Positions 19,341 to 30,562 of a stretch of 64,000 nt of DNA are shown one piece after another (position 1 is the stretch's first letter; the number at the start of each line of letters is the position of its first letter). Both the position numbers and the translations under genes were made by a program. This DNA comes from Protula sp. h YS-2021. Lineage: Eukaryota > Annelida > Polychaeta > Sabellida > Serpulidae. A model generated the notes under the pieces. That model was not told where the DNA came from. It saw only the letters and a program-made list of their open reading frames with translations, and made no database searches. The DNA lies in assembly GCA_949752745.1 (NCBI GenBank), contig OX457025.1:96475804-96539803 (forward strand). The letters run 5' to 3'.

Positions 19341-22300
19341 ATGACCGCTAAAAACACATTGAATATAGAGTGTTTTAACATAAGAGGAGGCCGCAACCCT
19401 TCAAAACTTCTTACAATATTTGATTATTTAAAAAACAAAAAAGCATCTTTTTACATGCTTCAAGAAACCCATGCTGATGACGCAGATCTTGACCAGTGGA
19501 AGGTAAAGTGGGGAATGGGAGATATTTATTTTAATTGCGGAACGTCACGCAGCGCCGGGCAAGCAATTCTGTGCACCAAACCAACCAACATTATTGAACA
19601 TTCAGTAATAATTCCAGGTAGACTGCACATCTTGAAACTACAAACAACTGAAAAAACTATCACCTTGATTAACATTTACGGGCCAAACCATGAATCGGAA
19701 AAGCTTATATTTTTCAAAACCCTTGACTCAGTATTACTCAACATCGATTACGGGGACGAAATCATTTTAGGTGGGGATTTTAATATTGTGTTGGACAGTA
19801 ATTTAGATAAAAAAGGAGGGACAAAAAACACTCCCAAAAGTCAATATTCATTAAAACAATTGATAGAAAAACATGACATGGTCGATATTTGGAGATATAA
19901 AAATAAAGGTACTAGAAGATATACCTGGTCTCAGAAAACTCCGTTCATTAGATGTAGGTTAGATTTTTTTCTGATTAAGAGAAAGAGTATAGATAAAGTC
20001 ACTAGCAGCAAAATAATAACTGGCGTAAAAAGTGATCACTCTATTATTGAATTATCTATTTTACTAGACAAAGACATTAGAGGTCCCGGATTTTGGAAAT
20101 TAAATGCTAGCATAATTAAAGAAGAGAAGTATAACCAAGAAATAAGAAAATTAATAGAACGTCTTTGGAACGAAACACCTGAGCTCAGCAACGTCCTTGT
20201 TAAATTTGACTGGCTAAAATACAACATTAGGCTGTATTCAATTAATTATTGTAAAAACAGGGCTAAAGCAAAGAGGAAAAAGGAACAAACATTAATACAA
20301 AAAATAGAAGAGCTGGATATAATGATATGTAACGATCAGGCAAGTAATGCAGATATAAATGAGTATGAAAAATTAAAGCTTGAAATTGAGTCTATTGAAG
20401 AAGAAAAGTCTAAAGGAGCTTGGCTGAGATCGCGACTAGAATACATTGAAAAAAATGAGAAAAGTAACTCGTACTTTTTAAACACATCAAAATCCTCTTT
20501 CGAGAAAAAGACAATTAAAAGACTTGTTAGTGAGAACAACGAGGAGGTAACGGATCCTACTAAAATTCTAAATTTGCTTGAGTCTTTTTATATACACCTT
20601 TATTCTTCAAGGTTTGGAAATGCTCAAGAGAACACACATATTTATCAAAACTTTTGCATTGAACGGAAGCTTTCTCGAGATCAAGTGCAATTTTGTGAAA
20701 CTGAGTTAACAGTAGAAGAATGTTGGGAAGCTCTTAAGAATTTCAAACAAAATAAATCACCAGGCTGCGACGGATTAACTGCAGAATTTTATAAGGATTT
20801 TTGGGACTGCATTGGACCAAAACTAGTCGAATGCTTAAATTTCTCCCGACAAACAGGGTTACTGTCAATGTCACAGAGAAGAGGAATTTTAACACTATTA
20901 GAAAAAGGGGTAAAGACCCTACAAAAATAAAGAATTGGAGGCCTGTCAGTCTACTTAATATCGATTACAAAATTTTTACAAAAACCCTGGCAAAAAGATT
21001 AGAAAAAGTTATACCTGAAATTATTCACCCTGACCAGTCTGGGTTTATCAAAGGTAGATTTATAGGTGAACGTATTCGTTTTATAGAGGATTTAATAGAG
21101 CATTGCGACCGTTTAGACGAGACTGGTGTATTAGTTCAACTGGACTTTGAAAAGGCTTTCGACTCAATCGAGTGGCCCTTTATGTTTACGGTTTTAGAAA
21201 AGTGTAACTTTGGTCCAAATTTTATTGCCTCGGTGAAATGTTGCTATACTGAGATTTACAGTTGTGTCACTAATAATGGCTTTTCTTCAAATTGGTTTCA
21301 ACTGAAAAGAGGAGTAAGGCAGGGTTGCGGTCTATCATGTTTACTGTTTATATTATGTGCTGATGTAATGGGGGATAAAATCAGAAATAATGAAGATATA
21401 AAAGGTATTACAATTGGTTCGCATACCAACAAATCAAACAATTTGCAGATGATTGTACATGTTTACTGAAGGATATACCTTCTATATATACACTGATTGA
21501 GACACTTAGAGGGTTTTCGGAAATGTCAGGACTTAAATTAAATACAGATAAATCTGTTTTAATCTTCTTAGGTCCGTGGAGAGAAAAAAGTATAAATGTG
21601 TTGAATATGTCAATGAAGAATGGGTCATTTAATATGCTTGGAATACATATTGGGCGGGATGAAAAACAAAATTTCTCACACAACTTTGCGGAAAAATTGG
21701 AAAAAATGAATCGTCTTTTTAAAGTCTGGTCCGTAAGAGATCCCAGTATTGTTGGTAAAATCACTATTTCAAAAACTTTCGGCATTGCAAATCTTATTTA
21801 CCCCCTATCAATAACTTATGCAGGGCAAAATGTTCAGCAAACTATTCAAAAAGACATGAATAGTTTTATATGGAGCTACAAGCCACCAAAAGTTAAACAT
21901 CACGTTCTTGCAGCTGATTATGATGAAAGGGGGCTCAGAAGCTTGGATGTTGAGTGCCAAGTCAAGGCTTTGAGATTACAGTGGATATGTAGAATAATTA
22001 ATGGAAAAGGGTGGAACCATTACGTCAGTGAATACTGTAAACAAGTGGGGGGGGTTACAATTTTTACTGTATTGTAATTATAGTACTTCGAACCTGCCAT
22101 ACCTTCCCATATTTTACAGAGAAATGCTAGACTTTGCTAAAGAAATTTTGTGGAATAAAAACACTGAGTACGTCATATGGAACAACAAAGAAATCTTATT
22201 AGAAAGAAAAAGCATATTTCTCCAAGACTGGTTTGATAAGGGTGTAATTTATATCCAGGATCTACTTACAAATGATGGTTCATGGTTATCGTACTCAGAG

Positions 22301-23099
22301 TTTGTTGAGACTTATCACATTAAACCAAACTTTCTGAGATACTTAGGAGTTCTGTCAGCTATAAAACAAGCAATAAAAAAAGATAGATTAAGGCTGGATA
22401 TCTCGACCTATAAACAATTTTAAAAGTAACGTTCTATGCGTGAGGAGTGGAAATAAAATTGACATTTCTAAAGCTAAAAGCAAAAATTTTTACAGAGAAT
22501 TTTTGTCGATTACAACTTCTCCACCAACAGCAATAAGGAAATGAGTTTGTGAGGAAAACTTTTCTGGAGAGAAAATTTATGAAAGTTTGGTTCTATGTCG
22601 GAAAAGCATAAGGGAACCGAAACTGCTATCCTTTCAATTCAAGATTGTCCATAACATTGTGAATACAGGAGAAAATCTTGTAAAATGGAAAATTAGGGAA
22701 AGTGCTATATGCGAATTTTGCAATGTGGATAAGTCAGACACATTATATCATGTCTTTTTCGAATGTACAAATACTGTGACCTGGCTTGCAGAGTTGTTTA
22801 ATAAAATTGATCCTTCAGCTGAGATATTCAGTACACTCAGCAAGGAAGAATTTCTATTTGGTACAGAAAATACAGCAGTGAACATGATTACGCTCATCAT
22901 TAAACAGTATGTCTGCCATGTGAGAACCTATAAGAAAAATCTATGTTTGACGGTAATCCTTCATTCAATTTATAAACGGATTATAATTGATAAGAAAACA
23001 CTATCTTGTAAAAATTTTTCAGATAAATATAATCAATTTCCAGAGTTAGTTTATCAAAGTGAAAATTATTTATTTCATAACGTTGCTCACAATCTATAA
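19341..23099 (+). CDS. LINE ORF2: endonuclease, reverse transcriptase, zinc knuckle (frameshifted)
   Basis: Starts at ATG 19341, overlapping by 11 bases a short upstream frame that ends at 19351. N-terminal AP-like endonuclease: FNIRGGRN, MLQETHAD, LGGDFNIV and SDHSIIEL (about residues 8-235). RT: NKSPGCDGLTAEFYKDFW near 20755, LVQLDFEKAFDSIEW (motif A, about 21130), RGVRQGCGLSCLL (motif B), QFADD (motif C, 21439-21453). The C-terminal CX2C...H...C knuckle is near 22705-22770, ending LFHNVAHNL at 23099. Frame breaks lie near 20905 (G run), 21436 (A run), 22050 (G8) and between 22424 and 22586. Domain order fits the L1/Tx1 group. As given it is not one open frame. Confidence 0.85.
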
Positions 23100-23345
23100 C
23101 ATTTTAGGATTAGTAACGTATTTGTGTGCTAGGGTGCGTGTGCGTGCGTAAGTTTTTAGGGGGTATGGATAGCAATATTTGTTACTGGTTGTAGCCTTTG
23201 GTAATGAGGGTCTGTGATAGTGGCAGTTCGAATGAATGTGGGTTGAATAAAGGTCGTGACGTTATTGTGAAATGTTCAGTGTATTATGCTCTTGTAAAAT
23301 GTTAGTCATTTATTTGTAAGAAAAATAAACAATCAAAAAAAAAAA

Positions 23346-23357
23346 ACTAAAAAGATA
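23346..23357. repeat. LINE target-site duplication, right
   Basis: ACTAAAAAGATA, identical to 16271-16282, follows the LINE poly(A). Confidence 0.8.
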
Positions 23358-23510
23358 TCTGCCATGGGAGGGGGAGGGAGAAGGACGGGGGGGAGAAGGA
23401 CGGCGGGGGTGAGTCAGCCTACGGGGGGAAATCGCCAGGGGGGAGTTGGTAGGGGGGAGTCCGCCGGAGGGGAGACCGCCGGGGGGGGGGGTAGACCGCC
23501 TATATCCCAA
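23358..23510. repeat. G-rich repeat (GGGAGAAGGACGG)
   Basis: Repeated GGGGGGAGAAGGACGG, GTCCGCCGGAGGGGAGACCGCC and GGTAGACCGCC phrases with long G runs. It occurs again at 39184-39335 in the duplicated block. Frames through it are proline- or glycine-rich artefacts. Confidence 0.75.
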
Positions 23511-23666
23511 TTAACTAACCATAAGCATTTATTTCAGTTAGTAAATTAGTATTTTTGGCACTGTACAGTCTGGTATGATCAACACGTCTCGAGCAGTCTT
23601 GAATAACATTTAATGAGGGCATAAGGGCCAAGCGCATTGTCCTTGGACACATGTTTGGTGAGTCAC

Positions 23667-23720
23667 CTTTCTCGCTGTATTCGCCAATAAACCTTTTCGT
23701 GAGGTACCGCACCACCAGCG
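23667..23720 (-). CDS. Ras-like small GTPase, exon 2 (copy I)
   Basis: 54 nt between an acceptor (TGTTTCAG, before 23720) and a donor (AAAG|GTGACT, at 23666). It encodes ALVVRYLTKRFIGEYSEK, the helix and effector-loop entry that follows the P-loop in Ras proteins. It joins exon 1 in phase 1 so that GKS is followed directly by ALVVRY. The copy at 39546-39493 has a better donor (GTGAGT). Donor phase is 1. Confidence 0.8.
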
Positions 23721-24610
23721 CTGAAACAGCCATTTTCATAATCACCCTATGTATTATTTCTTCTTCCAAAGAGGTAGTAATAATAATTAGTAGTAGTGGT
23801 AGTAGGAGAACTGTAGAAGCAGTAGTATTTATGGAGAAAGTAATCATTAGGCCAGGATGAATGAAATAAAATGAATGAATGAAAATTACTCCCCTCCCCC
23901 TTTTTTTACGAAATTGGCACTCCGCGCCGACCGCGTCTATCCTTAAAATTATCTCCTTTCTCTGAGTTTTTATTTGGACAACCAGAGTAACACATATGAC
24001 ATCAAGTGCTCCTCCCAACTTCCAGGAGTTTGCTCTCGTATATTATCGCCTTCACCAGTAATTCCCGCACTTGGGGAAATATAACAGTTTTTGTTTTCTT
24101 TTTGTTTTAAATAGCGCGGTGCGTTCATTGCTATTGTTACATATTTTGAGAGGAAATGCGCAAGATTTTAATCTAACTTCCGGTTTGCTCGTCAGTATTT
24201 CTCTGAAATGAACTGCCGCTGGATCATTCTGAATCAGCATTTTATCACAGAACAATACGCGTAACAAGTGGTATATGGATCTTGTCATACCGCATCCTGC
24301 ATCCTGTAATCTAACCGATTGATCGACATCTTTCGAAAGCGTTCCATCGTTTGAGATCAAAGTTGCTCGTTAGTCAGATTTCTGAAGCGCTGCTGCTAAC
24401 AGGCCAGACATATTACCTGTGGTAGAGCTAGAGTACTGCAGTTTATCATTACAGACTGAAAACATTGGTTTGTTTTCAAGCGTCTCTCTTCCCTTTCAGC
24501 GGGTAAAAATCAAGTGTTATAAGGAATCAGAGTAAAAATAGATCATCGTTTGAATTGTTTCAATTTTAATTTGTATGATGTTTTACTTTAAAAATTGGAA
24601 TATGACGGAA

Positions 24611-25543
24611 CCCAGATAGCAGTCCCACATGGGGACTATGCATAATACATGTGGGTATTCCCACGTACCCACGCATAAATAATGTGTATTTTGTTTGGGA
24701 ATTCCCACGTAGTTACGTGGCATTTAGGAGAATTTGAGACTCTTTCCGATGTGTATTATGCACATGTGAACCCATGCATTTTATACGCATATATTTCCAT
24801 GCATTTTATATGTGGGAATTCCCACGCATATTAAGCATGGAATTTTAAAGGGACGACCCACCCTGGACATACACGATAACTCCATCGAATACACAGACAT
24901 GTACCTTTATAACTATAGTTCATTTATAAAGTACTCCTTAAAGGAATTTTAAGCATAAAAATTTTAGTGAAATTGGTATTTCCATGTCTAACTTTCTATT
25001 ATACTAAAAAGGCAGCCCTCCACCAAAATATGCAGAATGTATCAAAATTTAAATATATTATCGCTCAATGGCGGCTGTTTCCGGTCTGCGATAATCAGCC
25101 CATATTACCAGACTGCGCATAATATACGTGTATTTTACATGGAAATGCCCATATGGGAAATCCCACGTAAAATATACGTGTAATATACAAATGTCTTGAA
25201 ATTTTACGTGGGAATTCAAAAGTATAACATACATATAATATGCGTTAATTACCCATGCATTTTAGAAGTGGGCAATTCTACGTATATTATACAGTGGAAT
25301 GCCCACGGTGGGCATTACGCGGGAAAAACCATGCAGTTTACGCATGTATCTACCCGTGCATTTTATACGTGGGAAAGCCTATGTATATTATATGTAGAGT
25401 TTACACGGAAATCACACCGTGGGAATGTCCACGTATATTACACATGTTTTCTATGTGGCCCTGCCAACGTTCCACATTCCCACGTAAATCCCACCTAAAA
25501 ACAACGCGCTTTATACGTGGGACGAAAAATTATGCTAACTGGG
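24611..25543. mobile_element. CCCAG-ended MITE with CCCACGT palindrome array
   Basis: A 933-bp insertion proven by the uninterrupted site in the duplicate (GACGGAATGCG near 40430). Ends are CCCAGATAGCA and TGCTAACTGGG, an 11-bp imperfect inverted repeat, apparently with a 2-bp AA duplication. The interior is packed with GTGGGAATTCCCAC-type palindromes and TACGTGGG/CCCACGTA units spaced by ATATTATAC, in both orientations. Frames inside are repeat artefacts. Confidence 0.8.
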
Positions 25544-26861
25544 AATGCTTTGGAGTTCCAGGCAGCTTTTTGTGTTTTGACACTTGATATCTCAAAAGCT
25601 GTTGCAGTTAGGGTTGTGTTCAGGGAAACATTTTTACATTACTTTTCATAGGACTTTATAAATAATTTAAAAAGCGATGACGCTGTATTTTTCGCAAGCC
25701 GGTCGTGACATCGGTCTAGTTTATTCAGTTCGCTTGCTGGTGCTTGGGATTTATCCGAAAACTGCGACTTTTCAAGACATTACTTCAGTTATCAGACTGA
25801 GCAAAAAAAAAAAAAAAAGAAAAAAAGAAAGAAAGAAAACTGGTGGCTGAAAACTAAATACTGGCAAATAAACAGAAATAACTGACACGAAGCACTTATG
25901 TTCTTTTCTGGCCTGCTGTGATAAATATTAACATAGATAACAGATCGTTTTGTTTTACCAATAAAGTAGTCAGACTGTCTTGCGTACAATTTTTAACGGT
26001 TGAAAGAGCAACGACTAAGCACAAACAAGAAACAGAAAAAAATAGCAACAAAATCTTCAGGCTAAAATCTGACATATCTCTCGTGCTACAAATACCCAAA
26101 AACTAGAAATAAGAAATTGTTTAAAAATGCGCCATTGGCCTTGTTTAAGGCAAACCTAATTCGTTTCCTTCAGGCTATGTAGGACAAAACACGTGAGCTT
26201 ATCGGCAGACATTTTTTTTCAAAGGGAAAAAAATCAGGATTGAACCAAACGGGTTTTAATTGCAATTGTAATGAAATATTACTGTTATATATCTCATTTT
26301 AAAAAGACATATGAATAATATATTGAAAATATCGCCTGATTTCCCATTCCCCGACCGGGTCACTAAAATGGCAAATAATGAAAAAAAAAGAGAATTAAGT
26401 GACCAGACCAGGTACAGAAAAAAATCGAGTAAATACAATTTACATGCCTCGTTAAAAAAGTTTTAAGTGAAAATACTTGCCCCATAGGGCAGAGATAGTA
26501 CTGAAAATTGCCTATAAGAAGAGAAATAATTTTGTGCTCGTCCTTTGACACTTTTTCATGAAGAAACGTCGAATAAAACCATGAAACCATCTTCTGCGCC
26601 GAAGAAGCGTTACAGAAAAAAACAAAGCAAAATATTACTCTTCGTTCGGGTCAAATTTCCTTTAAAACTGAGGGGGGGGAGGTGGGCATGGAGAAACAGG
26701 ACTATTGTTCTTCCCGGTGTAATACCAAAAAAAGTTAGCAACCCAGAAAAATAATTAAAATAATAACTATAATGATAATAATTATAATAATAATAGCAAT
26801 AACCACAATAATACCACTAATAAAAATAATAGCAATAATACCAATATTGAATAAAAAATAC

Positions 26862-27033
26862 CTGATTTTCCAACTTTCCGTGGTCCCACCACAGCAATAC
26901 GTATCTCCTTTTCTGTCGCCGGCTTCTTTAAGATGCGCCTTTCCCACGACAACGAGCGCCGGCGCATGGCGCTCTCCCTCGCCTCTGATCCGTTGGCGGG
27001 AGAAGCAGATTGATCACCGGCCCGGCTACTCAT
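26862..27033 (-). CDS. Ras-like small GTPase, exon 1 (copy I)
   Basis: 172 nt from ATG 27033 to the donor TCAG|GTATTT (26861). It encodes a Ser/Arg-rich N-terminal extension (about 45 residues, with AMRRRSLSWERR) and then the first strand and P-loop, IRIAVVGPRKVGKS. The exon ends in phase 1 and splices in frame to exon 2. The P-loop has the canonical GX4GKS. The copy at 41857-41686 differs by one residue (Gln for Arg at position 4). The N-terminal extension suggests a RERG/RASL-like rather than classical Ras protein. Confidence 0.8.
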
Positions 27034-27730
27034 ACCCTTTTAATTTACAACTTGCAATGCAAACGCCACTGCCGTGAAATTCCAGTTACATTCGTGTTAC
27101 TAGCATGCACCAATTCTAGGTTTTAACATTTTTTTAAAAATATTAAACTGTGAATTATCCTTTTCATTTAAAGTTTAAACGAATATCCAGTTCTTGGCAT
27201 TTAAAAAAATGTTTTTAGTCCTAATTATTCTGTTCGATTTCGATAGAACCAAGGGTCACCATGTAAAATGAAAATTGTAAATAACTAATCTTGTATTATC
27301 GCCCTTAGATCGTATGGCACGACTTGGCCACGCCGAGTATACGTGAAAGGACAAACTGATGTCTCGTCTTTTGTACTATAAACTATATTTTTATTGGCGT
27401 TTCGAATGCTTCGATTAAAAAAATCCAATGTTTGCCAGGGTCGTTGGCACTGCCGATAGTGAATCTACAAGTGATGTTTTAATCCAGACCCATTTTATTA
27501 AGCTACATGATTTAAGGAACTATTCGTATTTATTGACACAGTTGTATGGATTTGTTGCAATTTCGGATAACCTCCAATCCAAGTGGTTTCTCACACAGAT
27601 AATAAATCCAGTCCAGCTGTGCTGAGTTGTTATGATGTAACTTTCATCTACGGCAGCGCCAAAGGGACGGCACACAATATATTTTGATTCACTCTAGTGT
27701 ATGTTGCCTTCTTAATTAAGACCATCCGGC

Positions 27731-27732
<2 letters not shown>

Positions 27733-27776
<44 letters not shown>

Positions 27777-27959
27777 CTCTCTCTCATTCTTTCTTTCTTT
27801 CTCTCGCCCTCTGTCTCCTTCACTCTCTGTCCTCTCTCTCTCTCTCTCTCACTCTCTCATTCTCTCTCTCGCCCTCTCTCTCATTCTCTCTCTCTTTCTT
27901 TCCTTCTTTCTCTCTCGCCCTCTGTCTCTCTCCCTCTCTGTCCTCTCTCTCTCTCTTTC

Positions 27960-28010
<51 letters not shown>
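27733..28010. repeat. (CT)n-rich pyrimidine microsatellite, copy I
   Basis: Long CT runs broken by CATTCT, CGCCCTCTGTCTCC and TTTCTTTC. Translated frames (LSLSLS or RERERE) are artefacts. The copy II version is at 42538-42720. Confidence 0.9.
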
Positions 28011-28012
<2 letters not shown>

Positions 28013-28379
28013 GCCTCTTCTGTTTATTCTCTCTCTTTCCTTTTTCTCACCCTTCTCTCCATTTCTCCCTCTTTCTCTATCTTTTAATCTCTTCATATAT
28101 CTTCCATTATCTCTACATCTTCCATTCTGTCGTTTTTCTTACTATATCGCCCTTTCAGCCCTTTCCCTAAATTTCTTTTTCTCTCTTACCCCGCTTTTTC
28201 CGACACGTTAAGTCAGCATACAATCATAACACGTGTAGAAACGTCGAAAACCTTTAAATTATCTCATTACATTTTAGCAGTGACGACACAAAAGCAAGTG
28301 ATGTTATTTCCTTGGGGTGATTGAAATAAAAATCTTCAAATCTTACGATAAACTTATAGAATTTATCCATGCCGCTCCC
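28011..28379. other. Short unique stretch before the truncated Polinton-like relative
   Basis: Pyrimidine-rich tail of the microsatellite, then about 170 bases without repeat matches in the window. The change to ORF A sequence is abrupt near 28380-28390, marking the truncation point of the element. Confidence 0.5.
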
Positions 28380-28386
28380 GTTGGCG

Positions 28387-28814
28387 CTGACTCTGAAAGT
28401 GAGTCAGAAATAGACTCTGTTTGGTATGATATGGTTCAAGAAGTCTACGATGACTATGATGACAACTTTCAAGAAAAGGTTTCAGAATATGAAGAACAAG
28501 GACTTGAAGATGCGCGTGAAATAGCAAGCTATGACCTTCGACCCATTTAAAAACATGGACTTAAACAACTGTTTATGAGACTATTCAAATATACCCAGCG
28601 TCTAGAAGAAAGCCAACATTATCAAAAGGTTTTAAAGGACTTTAATTACTTTGTGGATGAAAAACATTACAAGTGTTCAAAGGCGCTAAAGGCGGCTATA
28701 AGGAAAAACAATGCATTCTTTGAAGAGCTACTAGATAAGGAAGAGGAGTATGACAGCAGTGATGAAGAAAGTGACATGGAGAGTGAACAGAGTGAAACAG
28801 ATGAAGAAAAATAG
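28387..28814 (+). pseudogene. ORF A fragment with nonsense mutation
   Basis: Matches ORF A from the acidic SESESE tract to the stop. The zinc finger is missing because of the 5' truncation, and a TAA at 28548-28550 replaces the Tyr codon of the PIYKHG segment. Downstream, the frame continues to a tail close to the right-arm ORF A tail (EESDMESEQSETDEEK). Non-functional as it stands. Confidence 0.8.
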
Positions 28815-29409
28815 ACTAATTTAACTAGACTTTATGATAAAGACTTTATAAATGTTGTAATATTTTATTCGCTTAAGCGTTGTGTATTAATATATGTCTT
28901 GCTTTGCAACATATAAAGTCGTAAGGTTCCCGACGCGGTTTTAATTGACCCGTAAACCATATATCATATCATATATTAGGTATTATTATGTATTATATTC
29001 AATAATTGTATTATTATGTATTATATTCAAGTATTGTATGAGAAAAATAAAAAGTTGAAAAGCATCATATGTGTTTTTATTGAATATCACAAATATGTAC
29101 AATTATGATACAAAAAAAACTATTTCAAATACATATTATGTTAATACATGTGCAGATTCACAAAAACTTAACATTTTATAACAACTGACTTCACATGAAC
29201 ATAGATCATGTTAATTTCATAGCCTACATATGAAGACAATTTGATTTGAACTACATATCAAATGTATATGTCCATATGAGTCAAAGCTAAGTTTCAAGTT
29301 CTTGTCAAGCTTCAAAACCTTTGCTCCAATCTTCTACACTGAGGGTGATGAAATCATAGCATTCACTAAGCTCGTCATTCAGTTAAAATGTACACAGTCA
29401 TCTCGCTGT

Positions 29410-29976
29410 CTACTCAACGATCTTCTGACAGTCACTGCATTTATACAAATCCATTTGCTGAAGCATGAGATCCACTGACGTCATTTGCTTCTTCAGCATG
29501 TGCCAATCGTTCAATGACAACAAAATTCCCATCTTGGTAGGATGTAACCTCCCAGATGTATGATCCGTAATATATTCACAAATGTTAACCATCACTTTCT
29601 GTTGATATTTCGCCAATTTAATATATATTTCTCCATTAATAGGTATCATAACCGGTAAATCGTCTACACTCATCTTCTTCATCGTGGTAGCAGCTTTACA
29701 CTCTGCTTCTCGCTTCATTTTAGGCTCTGTCTTAATTTTTCGCTTTTTACACGGCGGCGTCATAGCTGGTAACTCATCTCTTTTTATCTTTCTAAGATGT
29801 GGTCGCTTTTGACGCTGCTGACATGACTTCGCCTTAGACTTTACCATGGGCATTGCCTTAGACTTTGCTGTAGGTATTGTCTCAGGCTTTACCATAAAAT
29901 TTTCTGCAGGCATTGTCTCAGACTTTTCTACAGGCATTGTCATAGATGGTAGTTGTTGCTCGCTCACTGCAGACAT
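29410..29976 (-). CDS. ORF B with PC4/SUB1-like domain, complete copy
   Basis: 188 codons from ATG 29976, starting MSAVSEQQLPSMTMPVEK. The open frame could be extended to a GTG at 29982, but the ATG with the TATA box 55 bases upstream (30038-30031) is the natural start. It is almost identical to 9197-9730 and shows the 11 N-terminal residues lost there. Order: Lys/Met/Pro-rich repeats, basic KKRKIK cluster, PC4-like region (GEIYIKLAKYQQ, VNICEYI, LLSLNDWHMLKKQ), CX2C end. It is convergent with the ORF A fragment, the same gene pairing as in the 7-12.7 kb element. Single-stranded-DNA binding is inferred from the family. Confidence 0.75.
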   Translation of the reverse strand: MSAVSEQQLPSMTMPVEKSETMPAENFMVKPETIPTAKSKAMPMVKSKAKSCQQRQKRPHLRKIKRDELPAMTPPCKKRKIKTEPKMKREAECKAATTMKKMSVDDLPVMIPINGEIYIKLAKYQQKVMVNICEYITDHTSGRLHPTKMGILLSLNDWHMLKKQMTSVDLMLQQMDLYKCSDCQKIVE

Positions 29977-30030
29977 GTTCACACTTCATTATCTTGATAC
30001 AGAATGTGTGTTAGGTCTGAGGGCGGCTGC

Positions 30031-30038
30031 CTTTTATA
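30031..30038 (-). promoter_or_regulatory. TATA box of ORF B
   Basis: TATAAAAG on the minus strand, 55 bases before the ORF B ATG. This promoter is absent from the first element, where ORF B abuts left-arm ORF A. Confidence 0.6.
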
Positions 30039-30201
30039 CTTTATAGTGAGTTGACTTAATATGTTTAGAAATAACTTTACAACGTTTGCCTTTGTGGCCA
30101 ATTGTAAGATTTTGAACAAATGTTGCATTTATACATCCTTTCTGTTCAACCTACACTATTCAAATGATGAGAAAGTCTTTAAACATAGCTTTATATACAA
30201 C

Positions 30202-30454
30202 AACTTGTTGAACAACAACATGTTCAACATGTTGAACAACTTGTTGAACATGTTGAACATGTTGAACATGTTGAACATGTTAAACTTGTTGAACATGTTG
30301 AACATGTTGAGCATGTTGAACAGGTTGAACATGTTGAACAGGTTGAACATGTTGAACATGTTGAACTTGTTGAACATGTTGAACATGTTGAACATGTTGA
30401 ACATGTTGAACAACTTTTTGAACATGTTGAACATGTTGAACAATTTGTTAAACA
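30202..30454 (-). repeat. 9-bp GTTCAACAT array, third copy
   Basis: About 27 nonamer units with variants (AACAGGTTG, AACTTGTTG). It lies beside a 45-base remnant of the ORF A start (30095-30140, minus strand) and its TATA sequence. This is the longest of the three arrays. Confidence 0.75.
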
Positions 30455-30482
30455 ATACCACGACGTAATATCTTCCAAGAAT

Positions 30483-30562
30483 TATCCGAACACGTGTTTT
30501 GAATGGGCTTGCCATTCGAACACGTCTTTTAAATGGGCTTGCAATTCGAACACATGTTTGAA
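30483..30562 (-). repeat. 30-bp direct repeats, third copy
   Basis: About 2.5 units of the same GGGCTTGCCATTCGAACACG-containing 30-mer as at 11331-11430. Confidence 0.7.

Larger units (their letters stand above)
16283..23345 (+). mobile_element. Full-length L1/Tx1-like LINE with NADAR domain
   Basis: 7.06 kb, bounded by a 12-bp duplication and ending in AATAAA (23324-23329) plus a poly(A) run. Layout: 5' UTR 16283-16688; ORF1 with coiled coil and RRM-like region (16689-17420); NADAR domain (17410-17886); 300-bp tandem array (about 17935-19180); ORF2 with AP endonuclease, reverse transcriptase and C-terminal zinc knuckle (19341-23099). Several reading-frame breaks fall in homopolymer runs. 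It sits in intron 2 of the GTPase, opposite to its direction. Confidence 0.85.
15705..28050. repeat. Segmental duplication, copy I (interrupted)
   Basis: 15705-16282, 23346-24610 and 25544 to about 28010 match, in order, 33976-34544, 39178-40438 and 40440-42720. The identity is high enough to align by eye, with small indels. Copy I is interrupted by a LINE (16283-23345) and a MITE (24611-25543), both absent from copy II; copy II is interrupted by a Ngaro-like element. The duplicated unit includes exons 1 and 2 of the GTPase and the pyrimidine microsatellite. Confidence 0.85.

Noticed and set aside
23310..23549. Gly/Arg- or Pro-rich frames in the G-rich repeat
   Set aside because: Low-complexity translation of G-rich satellite DNA.
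23515..24018. 167-codon minus-strand open frame as a single-exon gene
   Set aside because: Only 54 nt of it (23720-23667) look like protein-coding sequence, bounded by an acceptor and donor; the rest is intron read through.
25196..25587. Two overlapping frames of about 100-110 codons
   Set aside because: Inside the CCCAG-ended MITE and made of its palindromic units; absent from the duplicate block.
27697..28170. 157-codon Leu/Ser frame and the Arg/Glu frames on the other strand
   Set aside because: Translation of a CT/GA microsatellite.
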